A DNA stretch of 64,000 nucleotides from Celeribacter indicus (GTDB lineage Bacteria > Pseudomonadota > Alphaproteobacteria > Rhodobacterales > Rhodobacteraceae): the NCBI RefSeq assembly GCF_000819565.1, contig NZ_CP004393.1, forward strand, positions 2,976,001 through 3,040,000, given 5' to 3'. Position 1 is the stretch's first letter; each line of letters starts with the position of its first letter. Below are positions 43,634-52,415 of this stretch, piece after piece. Under the pieces are notes generated by a model that saw only the letters and a program-made list of their open reading frames with translations, ran no database searches and had not been told where the DNA came from. A program made the position numbers and the translations under genes.

Positions 43634-44380
43634 TCAGACGACGCCGCCATCGACGCCGATGGCCTTGCCGGTCAGGTAGCTGGCCTCGTCGGAGGCCAGG
43701 AACACGTAGGTCGGTGCGATCTCCGGCGGCGTGGCCTGCCGCCCGAGGGGAACGGTGGCGCGGATCATCGCGTCATGCGCCTCGGTGCCGCCCATCTGCC
43801 GGATCACCGGACCGTTGAACGGCGTGTCCACCCAGCCCGGACAGACGGCGTTGACGCGAATGCCCCGCGGCCCGAGTTCTGCCGCCGCGGCGGTGGTGAA
43901 CAGGATCTGCCCGCCCTTGCTCGCGCAGTAGCCCGACACGCCGGGCGCGCCGCGCAGGCCGGCCGCCGATGAGGTATTGATGACCGACGCACCCGCCGAC
44001 AGGTGCGGCAGTGCCTCGCGCAGGACCAGGAAGGGCCCGCGCATGTTGACGCTCATCTGTAGATCCCAGTCCTCGACCGAGGCCTCTTCGATGCTGCTCG
44101 CGCGCTGCACACCGGCATTGTTCACGACGATATCGAGCCCGCCGAGCACCTCGAGCGCCGCGGCGATCCCCTGTTTCACAGAGGCCTCGTCGGAGACATC
44201 CATCTGAAGTCCTGTGCAACGCGCGCCGATCTTTCCTGCGGCTTCACTGGCGAGATCTCCATTCAGGTCGAGGATCACCACCTGCGCGCCCTCCCGGACG
44301 AAGGCGTCGGCCACGGCAAAGCCGATCCCCTGCGCGGCGCCTGTGACAATCGCTTTTTTTCCAGACAAACGGTCCGTCAT
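43634..44380 (-). CDS. Short-chain dehydrogenase/reductase
   Basis: A 248-residue classical SDR. The cofactor motif is TGAAQGIG (13-20), with NNAGVQ and the catalytic Ser, Tyr-x3-Lys in TSSAAGLRG and SGYCASKGG. The Asp after the second strand (VILDLNGD) favours NAD. It is first in an operon with the HbpS-like and PQQ alcohol dehydrogenase genes and is divergent from the MarR gene at 44714. It may oxidise or reduce an aromatic alcohol or diol (inference). Confidence 0.92.
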   Translation of the reverse strand: MTDRLSGKKAIVTGAAQGIGFAVADAFVREGAQVVILDLNGDLASEAAGKIGARCTGLQMDVSDEASVKQGIAAALEVLGGLDIVVNNAGVQRASSIEEASVEDWDLQMSVNMRGPFLVLREALPHLSAGASVINTSSAAGLRGAPGVSGYCASKGGQILFTTAAAAELGPRGIRVNAVCPGWVDTPFNGPVIRQMGGTEAHDAMIRATVPLGRQATPPEIAPTYVFLASDEASYLTGKAIGVDGGVV

Positions 44381-44713
44381 TATGCGTTTTCTCCTCCTGA
44401 TCCGCGGCGGGATGACAGGAAGGCTCCCTCCGTCGCCCGTCTCCCAGCATGGTTCCGCACCGGATCATTTCTTTTTCCGTAATTGATTTACTTATTATAA
44501 AATACGATCCGCGCTTGTCACTGATTTTTTCCATTTCGCCTCATATTGCAGGATGCGAATGAACCCGGCGTCCTGCCGCTCCCCCTTCCCGCGACCGCGG
44601 GTCGCACCGCGAGCCCGCCCGAGGGGCGAAACCCCGCCGAAGTTTTGGTTGCCAAGCGGTGTTCCGGCCTGCATGCTCTTGGCAACATCGGGTTTTATTG
44701 GTTTAGTCTCCGG
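44381..44713. other. Divergent control region of the SDR operon and marR
   Basis: Near the SDR side lies an A/T-rich patch (44479-44505) containing GTAATTGATTTAC and TTATTATAA palindromes, a likely promoter. Near the marR side lies the long inverted repeat listed separately. I see no gene in the middle. Confidence 0.5.
44648..44686 (+). promoter_or_regulatory. Inverted repeat upstream of marR
   Basis: Perfect 9-bp arms GTTGCCAAG (44648-44656) and CTTGGCAAC (44678-44686), 30 bp apart centre to centre, end 27 bp before the ATG. This could be an operator with two half-sites on one DNA face or an RNA hairpin in the leader. Confidence 0.5.
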
Positions 44714-45253
44714 ATGAACGAACAAACCAAATGCGTCAGCCCTGATCTCGGATCAGCGAGACCTGACGAACGCCTTGCGAGGCTCGTGCGCCTCGCCGCG
44801 CGGGGATTCAACCGCTCTCTCCAGATCCGGCTGAACACGCAGAACGTGACCTTCGGCCAGTGGATCTTCCTGCGGATCCTGTGGAAGGAGGACGGGCTGT
44901 CGCAGCGCGAGCTGAGCGAACGGGCGCATCTGACGGAGCCCACGGCCCATACCGCCCTGCTTCGGATGGAGGAACTTGGGTATATCGTCCGACGCAACGT
45001 CGAGGGCAACAAGCGCCGCCAGCATGCCTTCCTGACGCCAAGGGGCTGGGAGCTGCGCGACCTGCTCGAACCGCTGGCGATCGAGGCGAACGATCTGGCC
45101 GTCGCGGGCCTGAGCGAGGAAGAGCAGCGCACTCTGCGCAAGGCGCTTGCACTCATCATCCGCAACCTCGAACGCGACGAGGCCGAGGCGGCCCGCCGCG
45201 GCATCCGCGTCCCGCCGACCAAGGGCAAGAGCACCCCCGACCAGATCGGCTGA
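44714..45253 (+). CDS. MarR-family transcriptional regulator
   Basis: A 179-residue winged-helix regulator. The DNA-binding region is LSQRELSERAHLTEPTAHTALLRMEELGYI, with the wing around RRQHAFLTPRG; the C-terminus carries a basic, Pro-rich tail. I start at MNEQTKC because the open frame upstream is not protein-like. It lies inside the catabolic region, divergent from the SDR operon and next to the TAXI receptor gene. It is the best local candidate for binding the 12-bp TTAGATNTCTAA palindrome (inference from family and position). Confidence 0.9.
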   Translation: MNEQTKCVSPDLGSARPDERLARLVRLAARGFNRSLQIRLNTQNVTFGQWIFLRILWKEDGLSQRELSERAHLTEPTAHTALLRMEELGYIVRRNVEGNKRRQHAFLTPRGWELRDLLEPLAIEANDLAVAGLSEEEQRTLRKALALIIRNLERDEAEAARRGIRVPPTKGKSTPDQIG

Positions 45254-45375
45254 CAGGGCATCGCCCTCCGGCCTGCGCCACCCGTCGCCCCGCGCCATGG
45301 GTGCAACGGCTGTGCCTGCACGCCCCGCCAGGTGTCGCGCGAGACCCGCGGCCATGATCAGGCGGCCATGAAAAA

Positions 45376-45403
45376 GCCGGCGCACCGTTTCCGATGCGCC
45401 GGC
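45376..45403. terminator. Bidirectional terminator between marR and the TAXI receptor gene
   Basis: Perfect 9-bp arms GCCGGCGCA and TGCGCCGGC with a 10-nt loop. T-rich sequence follows on both strands (TTCTTATTTT rightward, TTTTT leftward), so it can end both convergent transcripts. Confidence 0.85.
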
Positions 45404-45428
45404 TTCTTATTTTCGGGAATTCAGGATC

Positions 45429-46418
45429 TTATTCCAGCAGCCCGAGCTCGGTATAGGCCCGCTGCGCGCCCGGATGGAAGGGCAGCGTGGTCTGCGAGAC
45501 CAGAAGCTCGGGAGTGAGTTCCTTCATCGAGCTGTGCACGGAGCGAACCTCGTCCATGTTCTCGACGATGTCCTTCGCGATGGTGTAGCCGGATTCCTCG
45601 TCCAGCGCGTCCGAGGTGATCAGCAGCGCACCGAGGGCAAGCGTCTGGACCGCCTCCGGCTGGTTGCTGTAGCTCCCCGCCGGGATCTCGAACGGCGTCG
45701 TGCCGAATCTCTCGTTCGTCTGGTCGATCACGTCCTGCGGGACCTGAAGAACCACGACCTCGGTGTTCCGGTCGACGCTGAGGAAGGACGAATGGCCGAC
45801 GAAGATGCCGTTGGTGACCATGTCGATCCGGCCGTCGGCCATCAGGTCGGCCTGCTGCGCCGAACCGCCGCGCACCATGGTGCCGCCATTCGCCCTGATC
45901 GTCTCCTCGTCGAACCCGGCCGCGTCGAGCATGAAGCTCGTGATATTGGCCGTCACGTTCCCGGCGTTGTTGTTGCCGACCCGGATGGACGCGCCCGAGG
46001 AGGCAAGGTCGTCAAGGCTGTCGATGCCGTATTCGTCGGCGATCGACTTGCGCAGGAAAAAGTGCATCGGCGCCCAGTTGTACATGTAGCCGATGGCCTG
46101 GAGATTTTCGACCGGCCCCCGGAACGGCTCTGCGCCCTCGAGCGCCAGCTTGATCTCCGCGTCATGCGCGAGCCCCAGATCGGTGCGGTTCGCCTGAAGC
46201 AGGGCGATATTGGCAAAGCCGCCGCCCGTGGCCTGGTAGGTGACGACCCCCCTGGGGTCGGAGGCCTTCACGGCGCGGTCGACGCCGGCCCCCAGAAGGG
46301 ACCACAGACCCGACGGGTTGCCCCCCGAAAGCGTCACGTTGACGCTTTGCGCCGTGACACCGCTGCCGAGCACGGACATGCCGAGCGCAGCAAAAAACAT
46401 GGTAAGTTTGCGTTTCAT
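45429..46418 (-). CDS. TAXI-family TRAP transporter substrate receptor
   Basis: A 329-residue periplasmic receptor with a signal peptide ending near residue 23 (SGVTAQ). The TAXI pattern is visible in LSGGNPSGLWSLLGAGV, VTYQATGGGFANIALLQANRTD and SGASIRVGNNNAGN. No permease is adjacent; the fused TAXI permease at 23180-25090 shares its upstream palindrome and is the likely partner. ATG start with GAGGGAGGAAG upstream. Confidence 0.9.
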   Translation of the reverse strand: MKRKLTMFFAALGMSVLGSGVTAQSVNVTLSGGNPSGLWSLLGAGVDRAVKASDPRGVVTYQATGGGFANIALLQANRTDLGLAHDAEIKLALEGAEPFRGPVENLQAIGYMYNWAPMHFFLRKSIADEYGIDSLDDLASSGASIRVGNNNAGNVTANITSFMLDAAGFDEETIRANGGTMVRGGSAQQADLMADGRIDMVTNGIFVGHSSFLSVDRNTEVVVLQVPQDVIDQTNERFGTTPFEIPAGSYSNQPEAVQTLALGALLITSDALDEESGYTIAKDIVENMDEVRSVHSSMKELTPELLVSQTTLPFHPGAQRAYTELGLLE

Positions 46419-46473
46419 TATCTTCCTCCCTCTTTAGGTAGCTGCATAGAGGCACTGTGCCAGGTGCCTAATA

Positions 46474-46485
46474 TTAGATATCTAT
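46474..46485 (-). promoter_or_regulatory. Shared 12-bp regulon palindrome, TAXI receptor promoter
   Basis: TTAGATATCTAT, one base from the consensus, 56 bp before the receptor start. It overlaps a second palindrome CTAATATTAG. An adjacent GGCACTGTGCC palindrome lies closer to the gene. Confidence 0.65.
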
Positions 46486-46623
46486 GTTGCTTTTTCTTTT
46501 CTAGCCGCGCTCACCCGGCCAGTCAACGACCAAGTCGCGCCCTCCTCTCCGGCCCACGGCCGCCGCCCGGCCGCCGCTTTGCGGCCGGAACACGGCCCGC
46601 GCCGGGGCGCGGCCTCGATGCGA

Positions 46624-47448
46624 TCAATGCGACATGAAGACCGGAACCTTGGCGGTGCGGAGCACCTGATGGGTGACGCCGCCGAACATGTCCTGGGAAA
46701 ACTTGCTGTGCTCGTAGGCACCCATGACGATCAGCTTCGCACCGATCTCGTCGGCGGTCGTCTGAACGACATCCGCGATGCTGCCGCCGGCCTTGGTGCG
46801 GTGGATATGTTCCGCCTTGACCCCGTGCCGCTCCAGATGCCGCGTGATCCAGGTCGCGTCGGGAAGTTCGTGCAGCACGTTGCCGACGGTGACAATGGAC
46901 ACCTTCCGCGGCTTCTCCTCGAGCACCGTCATCGCATCGTTGATCGCCCGCGCCGCCGAGCGTTTGCCGTCCCAGGCGACGAGCGCGTGGCTGGCCAGCG
47001 TCTCGGCCTCGTAGCCATCGGGCACCACCAGCACCGGACGGCCGCTGCGCAGGGCGATGATGTCCGGGCTCACCGCGCGATATTCGTCGTTCCGCAGCTT
47101 CGGCTGATAGCCGGTTACGATGAAATCGAAATTCCGCGCAATCTCGGTCGGGGCGAACTTGCTGACGCTGTCGGGCGGAAGGAATTCGGACCGCTCCACA
47201 ATGCCGCCGGCGGCCGCCTCCTCTTCGAACTGCGCCCGAAGCTCCGCCACCCGGCTGCGCTCGACCTCCTTCAGCTTGGCGCGAAGATCTCCGCCCACCG
47301 CGAGGACCTGGTCGACATAGGACCACGTGCCGCCATAGAGGCCCGTCAGCCACGCGTCATGCCGCTTGGCGATCTTCACCGCATAACGCAGGCTGCTGAG
47401 AAACGCCGTGTTTCCCGTATGTGCCAACAAAACATTCTTGATGCTCAT
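46624..47448 (-). CDS. Universal stress protein family
   Basis: A 274-residue cytoplasmic USP with a tandem arrangement: N-terminal fold starting IKNVLLAHTGN and a second half starting ALVAWDGKRSAARAI. The C-terminal nucleotide-binding region reads VMGAYEHSKFSQDMFGG, where the usual G-S/T run is altered, so ATP binding is uncertain. Found under the same palindrome as the uptake and dioxygenase genes, which suggests a link to substrate stress (inference). Confidence 0.88.
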   Translation of the reverse strand: MSIKNVLLAHTGNTAFLSSLRYAVKIAKRHDAWLTGLYGGTWSYVDQVLAVGGDLRAKLKEVERSRVAELRAQFEEEAAAGGIVERSEFLPPDSVSKFAPTEIARNFDFIVTGYQPKLRNDEYRAVSPDIIALRSGRPVLVVPDGYEAETLASHALVAWDGKRSAARAINDAMTVLEEKPRKVSIVTVGNVLHELPDATWITRHLERHGVKAEHIHRTKAGGSIADVVQTTADEIGAKLIVMGAYEHSKFSQDMFGGVTHQVLRTAKVPVFMSH

Positions 47449-47954
47449 GGTTGCCTCATTTTGCGCCGATACCTGATCCTGCTTAGATGAAATATATTTA
47501 GATGTCTATGATTATGTTGCCGGTCCGCATCCGGCACGAGCAGGCGGAGCGGCGAAATCGGCGCCCCTTCTCCGCCGAGATCCCGCCACATCCCCCGGCC
47601 CGGCGCCGCCGATCGACGGGTCGGCGGCCGGTCACTCATCGGACGGGGTCAGATCAGGATTCCAGACGATGTCGCACACATGCCCGTCCGGGTCGCGCCC
47701 GCTCGAACGGGGGCCGGGCCAACCTTCCCGAGCCTGACCTGTTTCAGACAGCGAAAGGCTAGCCATGTGGATGCCGGGCGTCAACACCGACACCGATGCG
47801 GAGATCTCGCCGAAAAACTCCCTCGCGGGCAGGCCGCAGGCTCAGCGCTTGACCTGTGGTCTGCTTCCGGCTTCGAGGCCGCGGCAAGCCCATCCGAGCC
47901 CCCCCCGGACAGAGCTGCCTTCCGATGATGAGCCATGGCCGTTAGAAGAACATC
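47449..47954. other. Gap between the stress-protein and nucleotidyltransferase genes
   Basis: The left 60 bp hold the regulon palindrome and a TTAGATGA half-site. The rest contains only short overlapping frames without family features. I see no integrase remnant, repeat or RNA gene. Confidence 0.45.
47498..47509 (-). promoter_or_regulatory. Shared 12-bp regulon palindrome, universal stress protein promoter
   Basis: TTAGATGTCTAT, one base from the consensus, 50 bp before the start codon. A half-site TTAGATGA lies 15 bp further left. Confidence 0.65.
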
Positions 47955-48731
47955 ATGCAGAGGGCACCCCATCAGACAGAACAGATCCAGTCGGCTTTGC
48001 TGATCTTGCAGCGCAGTCTCGGCGATGCGCTACTCGGTGTGTATCTGCATGGGTCGGCAGTGTCGGGCGGCCTCCGGCCGCAGAGCGACATTGATCTTCT
48101 GGCAGTGGTTGAATCCGAGCTGACCGGGAACCAGCGCAACGGTCTGCTGAGGAACTTGCTGCACCTTTCCGGACGCCACCCTGCCGTGCCCGGAGGCCCA
48201 CGCTGCCTAGAGGTCATGATATTTCGCCGCTCCGACCTTGCCCGAGGCGACCACCCAGTGCGGGCCGAATTCGTCTATGGAGAATGGCTGCGGGACGCGT
48301 TCGAGGCCGGTGAGAGCCCGATGCCTGAACACGATCCCGAGTATTCACTGGTGATCGCACAGGCCCGTCAGCAGGCCATTCCCTTGCTCGGACCGCCAGG
48401 GGATGACCTGCTGCCAGAAGTTTCGCCGGAGCATATCCGTCAGGCCATGCGCGGTGCGCTGCCGGATTTGCTGGATGGATTGCATGGGGACGAGCGCAAT
48501 GTCCTGCTGACGCTTGCGCGGATGTGGCACACGGCCAGCACCGGGGTGTTCGTCACGAAGGATGCCGCCGCCGACTGGGCGATTCCGCGCCTCTCGGCCT
48601 CGGATGCCATGACACTGGATTATGCGCGCCGGGCGTATCTTGGTGAGATCACGGACGATTGGAGCAGCCAGGGTGACGCCGCCCGGCAGTTGGCAGGGCA
48701 CATGGGCGGATGCGTCAGCAACTCGCTATAA
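47955..48731 (+). CDS. Aminoglycoside nucleotidyltransferase-like protein (AadA/ANT(3'') family)
   Basis: A 258-residue protein with the nucleotidyltransferase motif GSAVSGGLRPQSDIDLL (two metal-binding Asp) and the CLEVMIF and AEFVYGEWLRD segments that match AadA-type streptomycin/spectinomycin adenylyltransferases. The C-terminal helical domain contains the usual LTLARMWHTASTG block. Chromosomal relatives are not always resistance determinants, so actual drug modification is uncertain. It stands alone between the catabolic region and a tRNA gene. Confidence 0.85.
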   Translation: MQRAPHQTEQIQSALLILQRSLGDALLGVYLHGSAVSGGLRPQSDIDLLAVVESELTGNQRNGLLRNLLHLSGRHPAVPGGPRCLEVMIFRRSDLARGDHPVRAEFVYGEWLRDAFEAGESPMPEHDPEYSLVIAQARQQAIPLLGPPGDDLLPEVSPEHIRQAMRGALPDLLDGLHGDERNVLLTLARMWHTASTGVFVTKDAAADWAIPRLSASDAMTLDYARRAYLGEITDDWSSQGDAARQLAGHMGGCVSNSL

Positions 48732-48802
48732 CCGGGATGGGCACCTCCCCGGTCATGTGCGACGGGCAAACCACGTGCCCCGGCTATCGACATCAGGAAA
48801 GA

Positions 48803-48879
48803 TGGTCGGGGCGGCGAGATTCGAACTCACGACCCCCTGTACCCAAAACAGGTGCGCTACCAGACTGCGCCACGCCCCG
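48803..48879 (-). tRNA. tRNA-Pro (anticodon TGG)
   Basis: 77 nt including an encoded 3' CCA. The acceptor arms CGGGGCG and CGCCCCG pair perfectly. The anticodon stem CCTGT/ACAGG holds the loop TTTGGGT with anticodon TGG. The T arm contains GTTCGAATC. The 3' end faces the catabolic region. Confidence 0.97.
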
Positions 48880-48923
48880 ACCGTGCGCCTGTCCTACCCG
48901 CTGCCGATGGCGTTGAAAAGAGG

Positions 48924-49403
48924 TTATTCGCCCGCGCAGGGCGCGGCGGCCTCCGCCCCGAAGACGGGATGGCGCAGCATGTCGCCCGGACCGATGCCGA
49001 GCGCCGCCGCGAGCCCGCCGTTGATCTCCAGCACGGCAAGCACCTCGTCGCCGCCGGGAATGGGGGTGCGGTCGAGCGGCACCGCGCTGTCATGCACCCG
49101 CGTCACCCGCCCCGTCCGGTCGGTGAAGATCATGTCGAGGGGGATCAGCGTGTTCTCCATCCAGAAGGCCACCTGTTGCGGCGCCTCGTAGACGAACAGC
49201 ATGCCATGCGACTGCGCAAGGCTTTCGCGGTGCATGAGGCCGCGCGCGCGCTCCGGCGCGTCATCGGCGATTTCCACGCTGAAACGGGCCTGCGCCGCAC
49301 CGCTCCCACCGTCGAGGATCACCACCTCGTCGGGCCGGCACGCCTCCTGCGCGGAGAGCGTGCCCGGAAGGACGAGCACGAACGCCCAGAGCGCCCGGCG
49401 CAT
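48924..49403 (-). CDS. DUF192-domain exported protein
   Basis: A 159-residue protein with a signal peptide (about residues 1-19, LPGTLSAQ) and a DUF192 domain: FSVEIADDAPERARGLMHRE, GMLFVYEAPQQVAFWMENTLIPLDMIF and VLEINGG. The function of the family is unknown. It starts 13 bp after the cold-shock gene, with GGGGAGGG ahead of the ATG, so the two are co-transcribed, a common pairing in this bacterial group. Confidence 0.88.
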   Translation of the reverse strand: MRRALWAFVLVLPGTLSAQEACRPDEVVILDGGSGAAQARFSVEIADDAPERARGLMHRESLAQSHGMLFVYEAPQQVAFWMENTLIPLDMIFTDRTGRVTRVHDSAVPLDRTPIPGGDEVLAVLEINGGLAAALGIGPGDMLRHPVFGAEAAAPCAGE

Positions 49404-49416
49404 CCGCCCTCCCCGC

Positions 49417-49953
49417 TCACGTTCCGATGTCATTTTCCCGCACCGCGCTGTCCCAGGCGGCAACATGGGCGGCCATCCGTCCGCGCCGCCCCTCGATCAC
49501 GCGCAGCCCCACGGCCTCGCCCGGCAGGAGGTCGGCCAGGCCGGACCGGCGCAGCACCTCGATATGGATGAAGATGTCCTCGGGACGGCCGAAGACATTG
49601 GCAAAGCCGAATCCCTTGCCCTTGTCGAACCACTTCACCCGCGCGGGCTCGAGCGGCAGGTCACGCTCCGCGCCGATGATCTGTTCGAGATCCTCGAGCT
49701 GCGGACCGCCGGGATTTGCGGGCGGCGAGATCTCCAGCACTTCCACGGCCTGCACGCCCCGGTCGGTCTTCTGCACCGACAGGCGGATCACCGCCGCATC
49801 GGCGACGGAACTCTGACCGAAATTCCGCAAGACATTGGCATGCAACAGAATGTCCGGGCCACCGTCGTCCGCGACGACGAAACCAAATCCTCGCGACGGA
49901 TCGAACCATTTCACATGGCCCGAGACGACTTTCCCCAAGTTCGTATCGTTCAT
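49417..49953 (-). CDS. Double cold-shock-domain protein
   Basis: A 178-residue protein with two cold-shock domains. The first has [18 protein letters not shown] and DILLHANVL (about 14-45); the second has [17 protein letters not shown] and [13 protein letters not shown] (about 105-140). These aromatic patches are the nucleic-acid-binding RNP motifs. Such proteins act as RNA chaperones. A/T-rich sequence (TTATATAACTTTT at about 50067-50079) upstream may hold its promoter. Confidence 0.93.
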   Translation of the reverse strand: MNDTNLGKVVSGHVKWFDPSRGFGFVVADDGGPDILLHANVLRNFGQSSVADAAVIRLSVQKTDRGVQAVEVLEISPPANPGGPQLEDLEQIIGAERDLPLEPARVKWFDKGKGFGFANVFGRPEDIFIHIEVLRRSGLADLLPGEAVGLRVIEGRRGRMAAHVAAWDSAVRENDIGT

Positions 49954-50145
49954 TAGTCCATACTCAGACGGGCGGCGCGAGACGCACCGGCCCAAACACG
50001 TCGGGGCTCGTGCCCCTCATCCCAACGCCGACCCTGTGCCAAACAGGCGCGAGGATCAAGGCCCCCCTTATATAACTTTTCGGTCAAACGCCCAGCTTAC
50101 CTCGCGTCAACCGGCACTCGCGCGCCCTCGAAACACCTGTTCTGC

Positions 50146-50751
50146 TCACGGACTGAGCCTCTGGACGTCCCAGCCGGCCTCCGGATCCGCCCGGCGCCAG
50201 CGGAACCGGTCGTGCAGCCGGAACTCCCCGTCCGCCCAGAATTCGATCTCCACCGGCACGATCCTGTAGCCGCCCCAGAAGGGCGGCCGCTCCGGATGCG
50301 TGCCCCGCTTCAGCCCCTCGCGCGTGACCGCCTCCATCAGCGCGGCCTTCGAGGACAGCGGGCGCGACTGCCGGCTGGCCCAGGCGCCGATCCGGCTGCC
50401 GAGCGCGCGCGAGCCGTAATAGGCGTCCGACCGGTCCGCGCTTTCGCGCAGGACGGTGCCGCGCACCCGGACCTGCCGGCGCAGGCTCTTCCAGTGCATC
50501 ACGAAGGCGGCCTTGCCGCTGGCCTCGATCTCCTCGCCCTTCGCGCTCTCGTAATTGGTGAAGAAGACGAAGGCGTCCGGCGCGATCTCCTTCAGGAGCA
50601 CCATGCGCACGTTCGGAAGCCCCTCCGGATCGACCGTCGCCAGCGCGATCGCATTGGGATCGTTCGGTTCGGCCGCCTCGGCCTCCGCCAGCCAGCGGCG
50701 CGCGATCTCGAACGGGTTCTCCCCGGCAAAGATGCCCCTGCGTGGACCCAT
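50146..50751 (-). CDS. pdxH: Pyridoxamine 5'-phosphate oxidase
   Basis: A 201-residue FMN enzyme that makes pyridoxal 5'-phosphate. Family features are [33 protein letters not shown], the RQVRVRG strand, the ASRQSRPL block and the C-terminal RLHDRFRW. I place the start at 50751 (MGPRRGIF) with AGGAGA upstream. It is divergent from fabI. Confidence 0.94.
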   Translation of the reverse strand: MGPRRGIFAGENPFEIARRWLAEAEAAEPNDPNAIALATVDPEGLPNVRMVLLKEIAPDAFVFFTNYESAKGEEIEASGKAAFVMHWKSLRRQVRVRGTVLRESADRSDAYYGSRALGSRIGAWASRQSRPLSSKAALMEAVTREGLKRGTHPERPPFWGGYRIVPVEIEFWADGEFRLHDRFRWRRADPEAGWDVQRLSP

Positions 50752-50935
50752 GTCAGCTCTCCTGTCTCGCCCGCATTCGATAGCGCGATCACCCGTCCGC
50801 AACAACCCCGCAAAATGCGGGCGCGATGCCGCGAATAACGTTGCGTCATGAATTTCCGTGCGGCAGGCTTGATAGGGTCCGACAAAAGCCCTAAAGCAGC
50901 TTTCACCGAAAAACGACAAAAGGTTGAGGCCACCC

Positions 50936-51739
50936 ATGACCAAACTGATGGACGGCAAACGCGGGCTGATCATGGGCCTCGCCAACGACAAGTCGATTGC
51001 CTGGGGCATCGCCAGGGCCCTCTCCGAACAGGGCGCGGAGCTGTGCTTTTCCTATCAGGGCGAACAGCTCAAGAAGCGGGTCGATCCGCTCGCTGCGCGC
51101 CTCGGGTCGGATTTCGTGGTGGAATGCGACGTTTCCGACGAAGGCTCCATCGACGCGCTTTTCGCCGACATCAAGAACAGATGGGGCAAGATCGACTTCG
51201 TCGTCCACGCCATCGGCTTTTCCGACAAGAACGAGCTGCGCGGCCGCTATGTCGACACCACGCGGGCGAATTTCAACCTGACGATGGACATCTCCGTCTT
51301 TTCCTTCACCGCCGTCGCGCAGCGCGCCGCGAAGCTCATGCCCGATGGCGGCGCGATGCTGACGATGACCTATTACGGCGCCGAACGGGTGATGCCGCAT
51401 TACAATGTGATGGGCGTGGCGAAGGCCGCGCTCGAGGCGTCGGTGCGCTATCTCGCCGAAGATCTCGGCAAGGACGGCATCCGCGTGAACGCGATCTCCG
51501 CCGGGCCGATCAAGACGCTCGCCGCCTCCGGCATCGGCGATTTCCGCTACATCATGAAGTGGAACGAATACAACTCCCCGCTCCGCCGCAACGTCACGAT
51601 CGACGATGTGGGCGGCTCGGCACTCTACCTGCTGTCCGGTCTCGGCGCGGGGGTCACGGGCGAAACCCATCACGTCGACGCGGGCTATCACGTCGTGGGG
51701 ATGAAGGCGGTCGACGCGCCGGACATGTCCAAGGACTGA
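50936..51739 (+). CDS. fabI: NADH-dependent enoyl-ACP reductase
   Basis: A 267-residue enzyme for the last reduction in each round of fatty acid synthesis, the triclosan target. The SDR-like fold shows [13 protein letters not shown] as cofactor loop, [13 protein letters not shown] and the catalytic Tyr-x6-Lys in [11 protein letters not shown]. The ATG at 50936 fits best. A strong terminator follows. Confidence 0.96.
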   Translation: MTKLMDGKRGLIMGLANDKSIAWGIARALSEQGAELCFSYQGEQLKKRVDPLAARLGSDFVVECDVSDEGSIDALFADIKNRWGKIDFVVHAIGFSDKNELRGRYVDTTRANFNLTMDISVFSFTAVAQRAAKLMPDGGAMLTMTYYGAERVMPHYNVMGVAKAALEASVRYLAEDLGKDGIRVNAISAGPIKTLAASGIGDFRYIMKWNEYNSPLRRNVTIDDVGGSALYLLSGLGAGVTGETHHVDAGYHVVGMKAVDAPDMSKD

Positions 51740-51762
51740 TCCCCGGCTCCGGCAAATTCCGG

Positions 51763-51800
51763 CGCAGCTTGCGGTATGCCTTGCCGCAGGCTGCGTTTTT
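51763..51800 (+). terminator. Terminator after fabI
   Basis: Arms CGCAGCTTGCGG and CCGCAGGCTGCG pair at 11 of 12 positions plus one G-T pair, followed by TTTTT. Confidence 0.88.
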
Positions 51801-51875
51801 CGTCAAAAGGCACGGCAACCGCCCCGACCGTCCCGCCGGGGACAGTCCAGCCGCCCGAAAAAGAGGTTTCCGAAG

Positions 51876-52379
51876 ATGTCCGACATCCTGCCGCATGAAA
51901 AAGGCTTTCACGTCAGCTGGGACCAGATCCACCGCGACAGCCGCGCGCTCGCCTGGCGGCTCGACGGCAAGGGGCCGGACAACGGAGCCTGGCGCGCCAT
52001 CGTCGCGATCACCCGTGGCGGCATGGCCCCCGCGATGATCATCGCCCGCGAGCTCGACATCCGCACGGTCGACACGATCTCCGTCAAATCCTACGACCAT
52101 CAGACCCAGACCGAGCCCCAGGTGCTCAACGCGCCCGACCCCGACCTGATGGGCGACGGCGAAGGCATCCTCGTGATCGACGATCTCGTCGACAGCGGCA
52201 AGACCCTGGAACTCTGCCGCGCCCGTTATCCGAAGGCGCATTTCGCCACGGTCTACGCCAAGCCGAAGGGCCGCGCGCAGGTCGACAGCTACATCACCGA
52301 AGTGTCGCAGGACACCTGGATCTTCTTTCCCTGGGACATGGCGCTGCAATATGTGCAGCCCTATCGCGGGCGCGACTGA
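51876..52379 (+). CDS. gpt: Xanthine (purine) phosphoribosyltransferase
   Basis: A 167-residue salvage enzyme that joins xanthine or guanine to PRPP. The PRPP loop is [13 protein letters not shown]; the N-terminal [19 protein letters not shown] and the C-terminal [10 protein letters not shown] are typical of Gpt. Transcribed alone after the fabI terminator. Confidence 0.92.
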   Translation: MSDILPHEKGFHVSWDQIHRDSRALAWRLDGKGPDNGAWRAIVAITRGGMAPAMIIARELDIRTVDTISVKSYDHQTQTEPQVLNAPDPDLMGDGEGILVIDDLVDSGKTLELCRARYPKAHFATVYAKPKGRAQVDSYITEVSQDTWIFFPWDMALQYVQPYRGRD

Positions 52380-52415
52380 CCCCGGACACACCGGACCCGA
52401 TCCGGCCCGCGCCGG

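Noticed and set aside
47502..47954. Short plus-strand ORFs between the stress protein and the nucleotidyltransferase gene
   Set aside because: Overlapping Arg/Pro-rich frames without ribosome binding sites or family features.
12870..48802. Whole catabolic region as a proven genomic island
   Set aside because: No integrase, transposase or duplicated tRNA end was found; the composition looks like the flanks, so island status stays a hypothesis.
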